Source: Thermomicrobiaceae bacterium
Lineage (GTDB): Bacteria; Chloroflexota; Chloroflexia; Thermomicrobiales; Thermomicrobiaceae
NCBI GenBank assembly: GCA_007124395.1
Contig: SLFF01000158.1
Coordinates: forward strand, 1-7,255
Reading direction: 5' to 3'
DNA length: 7,255 nt
A model generated the notes under the pieces. That model did not search any database and was not told where the DNA came from. It was given only the letters and a program-made list of their open reading frames with translations. The stretch's first letter is position 1. Each line of letters begins with the position of its first letter. Positions 1-6,348 of this stretch are shown piece by piece. The translations under genes were made by a program, and so were the position numbers.

Positions 1-2
1 AT

Positions 3-1604
3 CTGAACAAGTACGCACCCTGGGAGAGCCCCGCGACCAGACCAGCAATCGCCACCGGTGCGCCGACTCCGCACACCGCGGTCAACCCGTACAGCGTTAA
101 CACATTTCTCTCTCAAGAGGTCGAGCCGTGGAAGCGCGAGAAGACGCTCGAGATGATCTCCATGGCCGGTATCGGCTGGATTAAAGAGGGAGTGCCCTGG
201 AGCGAGATCGAACCCGCTGAAGGCAGTCACTGGGACCCGGAGCACCAGCAGGACACATGGCAGAAGTACGATGACATCTTCGCAATGGCTGAGCGTTACG
301 GGGTTCGCGTCATCGCACGGCTCGATCACACCCCGCCATGGGCTAGACCCGAAGGTTCAACCTATCACTCCCCACCTTCGGACGTGGAGACGTATGGCCA
401 GTTCGTTGAGGACTTCGTCGAACGCTACAAGGGCCGCGTGCAGCACATTCAGGTCTGGAACGAGCCGAATCTGGCCCAGGAATGGGGTGGGGAAATCGAT
501 CCCGAGGGGTACTTCGAACTGCTCTCAGAGGCGTACACCAGAGCGAAGGCTGTTGATCCGGAAGTCGTTGTGTTGAGCGCCCCGATGGCGATGACAAATG
601 AAGTGTCCAGCAGGGCGATCCCCGAATTCGACTACTGGCGGGAGCTCTACGATCTCGGAGCTCAGGACTACTTCGACATTCTCACGGCAACTGGATACGG
701 CATCGATCAACCGCCAGATGATCCACCGTCGCCAGAGGTGATCAACCTTCGAAGAATCGAACTCGTGCGCGATCTGATGGCAGAGTACAACGATACGTCG
801 ACTCCGATCTGGCTCACCGAGTATGGCTGGAATGCGTCCCCGGACATCATCCCAACCGAGCTTCAGGAGTGGGGCAGCGTCACTGACGCTGAGCAGGCGG
901 AGTGGACTGCCGATGGAATCCAGTATATGGATGAGAACTGGCACTGGTTTGGCGTCTCCAGCATCTGGTACTTCCGTCAGGTCGGTTTGATCCCGCCGGA
1001 TTCGGCCGAGTACTACTTCGCGATGGTGGATCTCGAGTTCACCCCTCGGCAGGTGTATCTCAGTGTCCGGGACGATGCCGCTGCCAGACAGATAGCGCTC
1101 CCCGGACATTACGGGCCGATGGAATCGCCAATTCAACAAACTGGCCGCTGGCCCAGATTCGACGATCCTGAGAGTCACACTGGAGAGTCGATAGCGTCCG
1201 ATCATTGGGGCGCCGAAATCAGGATCGAGTTCTCTGGCACTGATCTCACGCTGATCCCTGGCGACAGTTCACTTCAATCTGGGTGGATGTATGCCACCCT
1301 CAATGGCGAGCCAGTAGAAAATGATCTGTTCAGCCGCGACGTTCTGGATCGGACCTACCTCGATCTCGATCAACTGCCGGACAACGTTGACGAGTTGCCA
1401 GTGGTGGAACGATACCGCCCGGACCAGCCGCAACAAGTCAATACGTTTGTTCTCCACATCCACGAAGGCGCAAGCTTCTCGCTCCGCGGATTTGACGTAG
1501 ACTACGAACCTTCGAATAGTCGATTCATCATCGTGACACTTCTGACCCTGAGCGGACTCGTTGCTGGCACAATAATGGTCGTGCGCCGGACTGATCGAAC
1601 ATGA
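3..1604 (+). CDS. Membrane-anchored GH39/GH5-type glycosyl hydrolase (5' partial)
   Basis: Probable retaining glycosidase of the (beta/alpha)8-barrel clan A type (family 39/5-like), acting outside the cell. The frame is open from the first full codon at base 3, so the true start lies upstream; the ATG at 153 is internal, because the family-like stretch VNTFLSQEVEP precedes it. Counting from base 3, the visible order is: a Pro/Ala/Thr-rich linker (about 1-33); the catalytic barrel (about 36-355) with WNEPN, whose Glu (codon 462-464) is the likely acid/base, and LTEYGW, whose Glu (codon 819-821) is the likely nucleophile; a beta-rich domain (about 366-502); and one hydrophobic helix (about 507-527) followed by an Arg-rich tail. 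This predicts a type I anchor with the enzyme outside. The stop overlaps the next ATG as ATGA. Substrate is unknown: GH39 includes beta-xylosidases and the exopolysaccharide hydrolase PslG. The fold and catalytic residues are clear; the exact family is not. Confidence 0.88.
   Translation: MNKYAPWESPATRPAIATGAPTPHTAVNPYSVNTFLSQEVEPWKREKTLEMISMAGIGWIKEGVPWSEIEPAEGSHWDPEHQQDTWQKYDDIFAMAERYGVRVIARLDHTPPWARPEGSTYHSPPSDVETYGQFVEDFVERYKGRVQHIQVWNEPNLAQEWGGEIDPEGYFELLSEAYTRAKAVDPEVVVLSAPMAMTNEVSSRAIPEFDYWRELYDLGAQDYFDILTATGYGIDQPPDDPPSPEVINLRRIELVRDLMAEYNDTSTPIWLTEYGWNASPDIIPTELQEWGSVTDAEQAEWTADGIQYMDENWHWFGVSSIWYFRQVGLIPPDSAEYYFAMVDLEFTPRQVYLSVRDDAAARQIALPGHYGPMESPIQQTGRWPRFDDPESHTGESIASDHWGAEIRIEFSGTDLTLIPGDSSLQSGWMYATLNGEPVENDLFSRDVLDRTYLDLDQLPDNVDELPVVERYRPDQPQQVNTFVLHIHEGASFSLRGFDVDYEPSNSRFIIVTLLTLSGLVAGTIMVVRRTDRT
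1098..1508 (+). other. C-terminal beta-rich domain of the glycosidase, related to the domain in the next gene
   Basis: This segment lies between the catalytic barrel and the membrane helix. It opens with LPGH, has a GTDLTLI strand, then a Tyr-x-Thr-Leu-Asn-Gly strand, and closes with SLRGFDVD. The same landmarks in the same order occur in the following gene (LPGH, GTDLYLW, YITVND, ALSGFEVD). The alternating hydrophobic pattern suggests a beta-sandwich, possibly carbohydrate-binding; that function is inferred. Confidence 0.6.
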
Positions 1605-2341
1605 GTGAGCGCCAGATGAACCAGGATGAGTCGCAGGAATCATCTCCGAAGACTGGAACGGCTGTCCAGGCCTGGCCAATTGCTGCCATTGCCGGAATCA
1701 TCCTGCTTACCGGCGCAGTAGCCTGGCTGATGAATCTGGAGCAGTCCCTTCCTGATATTCGCACCCCCCGGGATTCAGCATCGAGCACAGTGCTTCCCGG
1801 CCATGCTCTCCTTATGCCCGGGCAGACAGATATCGAAGAGGTTGATCCAGTTCTGGAAGGCGACTGGGTCACGCAGGAGATTGGTGACAGCGACTGGCTT
1901 GCCACCGATCTGCGCGGCAGTAGTCTACGTGCCGCCTTTTATGGCACCGACCTGTATCTCTGGGCACGCCTGGGGCCGGACGCAAGCCGGGCATACATTA
2001 CCGTGAACGATCAACCAGTCGATCATCTCCTTCAGGATGATGTCGGAAGCTATGTCAATTTGTGGTCTGCGCAGACGTCGGACCAGCCAATCCGAATCGG
2101 ACAGAACCTGGCGCATGGAGAGCACACAGTACATATCGTGGCTGATGGAGACGGCGAGTTGGCACTTTCCGGATTCGAAGTCGATGCATCGACCCCCTTC
2201 CCCTGGGCATTCATTCTCGGATACTCCGGACTCGGGGGCGGGATCTTTCTCCTCGTCCGGGCATTGCTCTACGGAATCAATCGCCAGAGCACTCAGGTAC
2301 TGCGGCCATCACCGGCGCAGCGACGGATGACGAGGGATTGA
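1601..2341 (+). CDS. Bitopic membrane protein with an external beta-rich domain
   Basis: I do not recognise a named family. The 246-residue protein has a polar N-terminus (1-24), a membrane helix (about 25-45), a soluble domain (about 65-195), a second membrane helix (about 199-224) and a basic tail rich in Arg (225-246). The basic tail suggests the C-terminus is inside, which places both ends in the cytoplasm and the domain outside. The domain shares ordered landmarks with the C-terminal domain of the upstream glycosidase: LPGH at 65-68, GTDLYLW at 115-121, YITVND at 132-137 and LSGFEVD at 189-195. No catalytic motif is visible, so a glycan-binding or scaffolding role beside the hydrolase is a reasonable guess. 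The ATG overlaps the upstream stop as ATGA, which implies coupled translation; no good Shine-Dalgarno sequence precedes it. Its stop overlaps the next start. Confidence 0.85.
   Translation: MSERQMNQDESQESSPKTGTAVQAWPIAAIAGIILLTGAVAWLMNLEQSLPDIRTPRDSASSTVLPGHALLMPGQTDIEEVDPVLEGDWVTQEIGDSDWLATDLRGSSLRAAFYGTDLYLWARLGPDASRAYITVNDQPVDHLLQDDVGSYVNLWSAQTSDQPIRIGQNLAHGEHTVHIVADGDGELALSGFEVDASTPFPWAFILGYSGLGGGIFLLVRALLYGINRQSTQVLRPSPAQRRMTRD
1793..2185 (+). other. External beta-rich domain, second copy of the glycosidase-linked domain type
   Basis: This is the soluble core of the two-helix protein. It aligns by eye with the domain at 1098-1508 from LPGH through GTDL and an Asn-x-x-Pro-Val element to Ser-Gly-Phe-Glu-Val-Asp. 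Identity away from these landmarks is low, so the copies are old or came from different members of one domain family, not from a recent duplication. Confidence 0.55.
2332..2336 (+). promoter_or_regulatory. Ribosome binding site that favours ATG 2341 over TTG 2338
   Basis: GAGGG sits 4 bases before ATG 2341 but only 1 base before the possible TTG at 2338. The TTG is too close to be used well, so the ATG, which overlaps the preceding TGA by one base (TGATG), is the better start for the membrane protein that follows. Confidence 0.5.
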
Positions 2342-3798
2342 TGCAGCGAGCGCCGGAGCACCTGCATCCACAGGTCATTGCACGCGAAATAGCGCTTATC
2401 TCAATCGTCATCATAATTGTCGCGATCCCAGCAATTCTTCAGCTCGGCTTACTGAGCTGGGCGGCGATCGGCGGGCTACTTGCCTTTGCCTTCGTCTACC
2501 CGCGGTCGGTGATCCTGGCGATCCCAGCGATGATCTCGCTGTCGTTTCAACCGATGCTGCTCGGCTCCTTCGAGCTGAACGTGCTGGAAGCTCTGACGAT
2601 CGCCGGAGTGATCGGGTACACACCAAGATTCTTCGTCGGATTCTGGAAACTCACCCGAATCGAGCCTGAAGATCGATACCGATACATGCGCACCATCGTT
2701 CCTGACCGCCTCACGGCAGGGATCGCGTTCCTGCTGGTTATCGCGGGCATCGTATCCATCATCTGGATGGCAGATGGCGCGCACGCAGCCGAGAGCCTCC
2801 GGCTCGCCCGCTGGACAATCGTCGTCCCGGTTGCATTCTTCTTTCTCATTGTCCCGATCCTTCGGCAACACGCTGACTATCGATACATCGCGGTGGGACT
2901 CTTTCTGGCCGGGGCGGTGGCGAGCTCTATCCTTGCACTGATCGATGGAGCACTGGGTGGCGGAGTCCAGGCCGATGCTGTCACCCGGCTATCCGGGATT
3001 GCCCCGCATCCGAACGCGCTAGCGCTCGTACTTGATCGTGCGCTCGTCCTCGGTATTCTCGTCGGCGTACTATTTCGCAACAGGATCGCACGGAACTGGC
3101 TGATTCCATCGGCGCTGGTCGCGGTTGTTCTGCTCCTGACATTCTCGCGTGGCGCGTTCCTTGGGGTTGGCGCTGGAATTCTGCTGATCCTGGTCATTGC
3201 CCAGGCGGGCCGCTTCGCCGTCGCTATGCTGGGGGCAAGCGTGACGGCCTTCGTGGCAATGATGATGACCGCGCCGGAAAGAACGCTCTCGTTTCTCGGC
3301 GGAGGCAGCGGGTCGATGCGCATCGAACTCTGGCAATCGTCGCTGAATATGATCTCCGACCATGTAATGACCGGTGTTGGGCTGGACCAGTTTCTCTACC
3401 AGTATTCCCCTCGCTACATCAACCCGGCGGCGTGGCCGGAACGATTCACGTCACACCCACACAACATCCTGCTCGATAGCTGGCTATCGCTCGGTATAAT
3501 CGGCTTGATTGTCATCGGGATGATCGGGCTGATTACCTATCGACACGTGCGCACGGCGTTGTTGGTTCAGGACAGGGTGACACTCGCCGCGGCAGGGGCA
3601 CTGATCACGGTAGCCGTTCATGGAATGGTCGATCACAGCTATTTTCTGCCCGAGCTGGCGGTCAGTGCCTGGCTACTCGTTGCCCTGCTGCCACCGTCTC
3701 ACGAACCGGTAATCGATGACCCAGAGTCCGAAGAGACTCAGGAACCTGAACTGTCCGAAGACGCCGACTCATCAACCGAATCGGAAGGCGAACGTTGA
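2341..3798 (+). CDS. O-antigen ligase/polymerase family membrane protein (Wzy_C type), first copy
   Basis: Polytopic inner-membrane protein of 485 residues with roughly a dozen hydrophobic segments. The Wzy_C (O-antigen ligase) family polymerises undecaprenyl-linked repeat units or transfers a finished glycan to an acceptor at the outer face of the membrane. The family pattern is visible: a helix ending in LTFSRG (266-271), a large external loop (about 310-378) with an LWQSSLNMI helix and TGVGLDQF, then the HPHN motif (372-375) leading into a helix that begins LLDSWLSLGIIGL. The sequence cannot tell polymerase from ligase or protein O-glycosyltransferase. The last 34 residues form a soluble tail with 14 Asp/Glu and a single Arg, an unusual addition. 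The start is ATG 2341, chosen on ribosome-binding-site spacing; TTG 2338 would add one residue. The stop overlaps the next gene's TTG (TTGA). A second family member lies one gene downstream. Confidence 0.9.
   Translation: MQRAPEHLHPQVIAREIALISIVIIIVAIPAILQLGLLSWAAIGGLLAFAFVYPRSVILAIPAMISLSFQPMLLGSFELNVLEALTIAGVIGYTPRFFVGFWKLTRIEPEDRYRYMRTIVPDRLTAGIAFLLVIAGIVSIIWMADGAHAAESLRLARWTIVVPVAFFFLIVPILRQHADYRYIAVGLFLAGAVASSILALIDGALGGGVQADAVTRLSGIAPHPNALALVLDRALVLGILVGVLFRNRIARNWLIPSALVAVVLLLTFSRGAFLGVGAGILLILVIAQAGRFAVAMLGASVTAFVAMMMTAPERTLSFLGGGSGSMRIELWQSSLNMISDHVMTGVGLDQFLYQYSPRYINPAAWPERFTSHPHNILLDSWLSLGIIGLIVIGMIGLITYRHVRTALLVQDRVTLAAAGALITVAVHGMVDHSYFLPELAVSAWLLVALLPPSHEPVIDDPESEETQEPELSEDADSSTESEGER
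3783..3788 (+). promoter_or_regulatory. Ribosome binding site for the TTG start at 3795
   Basis: GGAAGG lies 6 bases before TTG 3795, inside the end of the preceding gene. It supports UUG initiation, which the protein also requires: the nucleotide-binding strand begins at residue 2 and the next in-frame ATG lies about 80 codons downstream. Confidence 0.65.
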
Positions 3799-4751
3799 AA
3801 ATCCTCATTGCCGGCGCAGCTGGATTCATTGGCTCTCATCTGACCGACGCACTCCTTGAGCTGGGCCACGAGGTCATCGGCGTGGACAACTTCATCACCG
3901 GACGGGCCGTGAACATCGCACATCTCGCCGATGAGCCGCGATTCCGGCTCGTCGAACACAACATCACCACACCACTCGAACTCTCCGAAGCGATCGATCA
4001 GGTATTTCATCTGGCCAGCCCGGCTAGCCCTGTGGGGTACATGCGGAACCCGATCGAGACGCATCTGACCAACTCGATTGGAACCTACAACCTTCTGAAC
4101 TTCGCCAGCCAGCATCAGGCGTCATTCCTGTTCGCGTCGACGTCTGAAGCATACGGTGATCCCGAGGTCCACCCGCAGCCGGAGACGTACTTCGGCAACG
4201 TCAACCCGGTCGGACCCAGAAGCTGTTACGACGAGAGCAAGCGATTTGGTGAGTCGATCACCATGGAGTTCGTTCGGAATTTCGACCTGAACGCCCGTAT
4301 CATCCGTATCTTCAACACCTACGGGCCAAGAAGCGATCCAAACGACGGCCGAGTTATACCGGCATTCATTATGGCTGCCCTGCAGGATAAACCACTGACG
4401 ATCTTCGGCGACGGCAAACAGACCCGTTCGCTTTGCTATGTGACCGATCTCGTTCAGGGGATCATCCGGGCAATGAACTGCGATAACACCCGCGGTGAAG
4501 TGATCAATCTCGGAAATCCGGATGAACGATCGGTTCTGGCGATTGCCGAGACGATCATCGATAATTGCGGATCGCAGTCCCGCATTGACTTCATGGAAGC
4601 CCGGGCTGATGATCCGTACGTTCGATGTCCGAACATCGACAAAGCGATACGACTGCTTGACTGGTCGGCCACAACCGGTATCGACGATGGCTTCCGGGCC
4701 ACGATCGATGACCTGAGCGCGTATGTCTCGACTACCAGCAAACAGGATTAG
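3795..4751 (+). CDS. UDP-glucuronate decarboxylase (UDP-xylose synthase) family SDR enzyme
   Basis: Extended short-chain dehydrogenase/reductase of 318 residues, cytoplasmic, close to full family length. The N-terminus is a Rossmann fold with GAAGFIG (7-13) and an acidic residue at D31 (VDNF), which indicates NAD(H). The catalytic set is visible: T116 and E118 in STSEAYGDP, then Y145 and K149 in YDESK. The stretches HLASPASPV (72-80), GNVNPVGPRSCYDESKR (134-150), FNTYGPR (173-179) and FGDGKQTRS (204-212) are the pattern I know from UDP-xylose synthases, which oxidise UDP-glucuronate at C4, decarboxylate it and reduce it to UDP-xylose with bound NAD. R277 in the DDPYVRCPN segment fits the family's conserved arginine. 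It starts with TTG, overlapping the previous stop (TTGA), behind a good ribosome binding site. A different 4,6-dehydratase or epimerase activity is the main alternative. Its place between two Wzy_C genes suggests it feeds the same glycan. Confidence 0.87.
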   Translation: MKILIAGAAGFIGSHLTDALLELGHEVIGVDNFITGRAVNIAHLADEPRFRLVEHNITTPLELSEAIDQVFHLASPASPVGYMRNPIETHLTNSIGTYNLLNFASQHQASFLFASTSEAYGDPEVHPQPETYFGNVNPVGPRSCYDESKRFGESITMEFVRNFDLNARIIRIFNTYGPRSDPNDGRVIPAFIMAALQDKPLTIFGDGKQTRSLCYVTDLVQGIIRAMNCDNTRGEVINLGNPDERSVLAIAETIIDNCGSQSRIDFMEARADDPYVRCPNIDKAIRLLDWSATTGIDDGFRATIDDLSAYVSTTSKQD

Positions 4752-6348
4752 CACCCTTTCTTCCTGGGCAGGTGGCCCACAGTGGCTGTCGATCGTGCTG
4801 ATCGCCGCCGTGGTGATAGTTCTTGCATTCATCCCGATGCCATTCAACATCGGGATACTCTTTGCGCCGGTTGCCACTGTTATTCTGCTACTCAATCCGA
4901 TCCTTCTTGTGCTGGGATTGGTGATATCTGTCCCTGTTCAGGATGTAGGCCCTCTTCCGGAGGACGTACCGATCACCGTAACCCGAGTCTTCTTCGGGGC
5001 CGCGTTATTGCTTCTTCCTCTGATTCTCATCCGTCGACAGACGCCTATCCGGTGGTCGTGGATCCTGGCGTCTTTGCTGGGCCTGATGGGTGCGATGCTG
5101 GTCTCGTTGCTCAACGCGGGCGATCTCGGTTCGAGCTTCGAGGAGCTCTACCGCTGGTTCGTTGCCCTGGTGGCAATCTGGCTGACACTGCAATTCCTGG
5201 AGACGCGAAGGCATATCGTCATCGGGCTAGCGTTAATCGCCATACTGGCAATCGCTCAGGGCGGGCTCGGGCTCGGCCAGGCGATCACTGGAGCCGGCCC
5301 CTCGAGTTTCCAGATTGGCGCTGGATTCTCACGAGCTTTCGGAACCTTCGGCATGCCGAACAGCTTCGCTGCCTATATGGAGATGGTGACGCTGCCGTTA
5401 ATCCCACTCTCGATCTGGGCCGGAGTTCGTGCCAGCGCGCACGTTCGTGAATACCTGCGGGTTCGGCCATCGGGATTCCTTGCGAGCAAGGAGCTTCGCT
5501 CTCGGGCAATCTTCAGCGCAGCCCTGTTCGCACTATTCGCGATCGGCATGATCATCGGCCTGTCAGCGATTGCAGTGAGCTTTTCACGCGGTGGGTGGGT
5601 CGGCACGATTGCCGGAATCGCGGTGATCGTGATCTTACTTGGCAGACGAGCAATTCTGACCACCGCCGTCAGTGCGCTGTTGCTGACATTCGGCCTTCTG
5701 ATCGGTGCATCTGGTGCGATTCTGACGGTCATCGAAGAGCGATTCGTTCAACTCGTCGATCAGGTTCGGATCGGGGACGTGCGCGGAATGCCGGTCACCG
5801 ACGATAACTTCGCCGCGATCGAGCGGATGTCCCACTGGCAGACTGCCATCGCCATGTGGGATCAATATCCGTGGCTAGGCGTTGGCGTCGGCAATTTCGA
5901 CGACCGTTTCACCGAATTTGCTGTTCACCCACAGTTCTCGGAGTCACAGGGACACGCCCACAACTACTACCTGCATCTCCTTGCCGAGACCGGGTTGCTC
6001 GGGCTTGCCGCTTACGTGGTTCTGGCGATCACGGTACTGGTCGTCGGGTGGCGAGCCTACCGACATCCTGACGCGCTCGCCCGGGCGATCGGAATCGGTG
6101 TTCTGGGAACCACTACCGCACTCCTTGTCCACAACATCTTCGAGAATCTCCACGTGCTGAACATCACCGTTCAGATGGGGTTTTTCTGGGCAATCGCCAT
6201 TCTTGTAACGCGACTCCCGTCTGAGGAGAGCGACACTGCTGACGAATCACCATCGGTACACTCTCCAGCGATGCAGTACGATTCCGAAGGACGCAATGAG
6301 CGTTCGCACGATTTGCGGCCATCAGTATCTGTACGGGAGCACAATTGA
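4723..6348 (+). CDS. O-antigen ligase/polymerase family membrane protein (Wzy_C type), second copy
   Basis: Polytopic membrane protein of 541 residues with about 12-14 hydrophobic segments, of the same family as the protein two genes upstream but clearly divergent from it. The family landmarks are FSRGGW (287-292), a large external loop (about 338-415) with MSHWQTAIAMWDQYP followed by LGVGVGNF, and GHAHNYYL (410-417), which leads into a helix containing AETGLLGL. The role is polymerisation or transfer of lipid-linked glycan at the outer membrane face; which of the two is not visible. A soluble tail of about 44 residues ends the protein, rich in Ser, Glu, Asp and Arg. The ATG at 4723 lies 29 bases inside the preceding gene and has no convincing Shine-Dalgarno sequence. 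The next in-frame candidate, GTG 4795, would cut into the first membrane helix, so ATG 4723 is kept. The stop overlaps the next TTG (TTGA). Confidence 0.9.
   Translation: MSRLPANRISTLSSWAGGPQWLSIVLIAAVVIVLAFIPMPFNIGILFAPVATVILLLNPILLVLGLVISVPVQDVGPLPEDVPITVTRVFFGAALLLLPLILIRRQTPIRWSWILASLLGLMGAMLVSLLNAGDLGSSFEELYRWFVALVAIWLTLQFLETRRHIVIGLALIAILAIAQGGLGLGQAITGAGPSSFQIGAGFSRAFGTFGMPNSFAAYMEMVTLPLIPLSIWAGVRASAHVREYLRVRPSGFLASKELRSRAIFSAALFALFAIGMIIGLSAIAVSFSRGGWVGTIAGIAVIVILLGRRAILTTAVSALLLTFGLLIGASGAILTVIEERFVQLVDQVRIGDVRGMPVTDDNFAAIERMSHWQTAIAMWDQYPWLGVGVGNFDDRFTEFAVHPQFSESQGHAHNYYLHLLAETGLLGLAAYVVLAITVLVVGWRAYRHPDALARAIGIGVLGTTTALLVHNIFENLHVLNITVQMGFFWAIAILVTRLPSEESDTADESPSVHSPAMQYDSEGRNERSHDLRPSVSVREHN
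6335..6339 (+). promoter_or_regulatory. Ribosome binding site for the TTG start at 6345
   Basis: GGGAG lies 5 bases before TTG 6345, inside the end of the preceding gene. This spacing and the TTGA stop/start overlap match the junction at 3795 and decide the start of the last gene. Confidence 0.6.

Noticed and set aside
153..155. ATG at 153 as the start of the glycosidase
   Set aside because: The frame is open to the window edge, and the codons before 153 encode family-like sequence (VNTFLSQEVEP), so the start is upstream and the gene is 5' partial.
525..1205. 226-codon minus-strand frame opposite the glycosidase
   Set aside because: Antisense shadow; no recognisable domain, and the sense strand carries the catalytic residues.
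2338..2340. TTG 2338 as the start of the first Wzy_C gene
   Set aside because: Only one base separates it from the GAGGG ribosome binding site; ATG 2341 has better spacing. The difference is a single residue, so the choice matters little.
4747..4800. Start of the second Wzy_C gene after the upstream stop (ATT 4747 or GTG 4795), avoiding the 29-base overlap
   Set aside because: ATT starts are very rare, and GTG 4795 would remove part of the first membrane helix; neither is better supported than ATG 4723.
4122..4895. 257-codon minus-strand frame opposite the decarboxylase gene
   Set aside because: Antisense shadow of a gene with full catalytic motifs; the translation shows no domain, and it spans the junction of two sense genes.
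4782..5450. 222-codon plus-strand frame inside the second Wzy_C gene
   Set aside because: Out-of-frame shadow; the translation is rich in Arg, Gly, Ser and Cys with no membrane segments, whereas the overlapping frame encodes a coherent polytopic protein.
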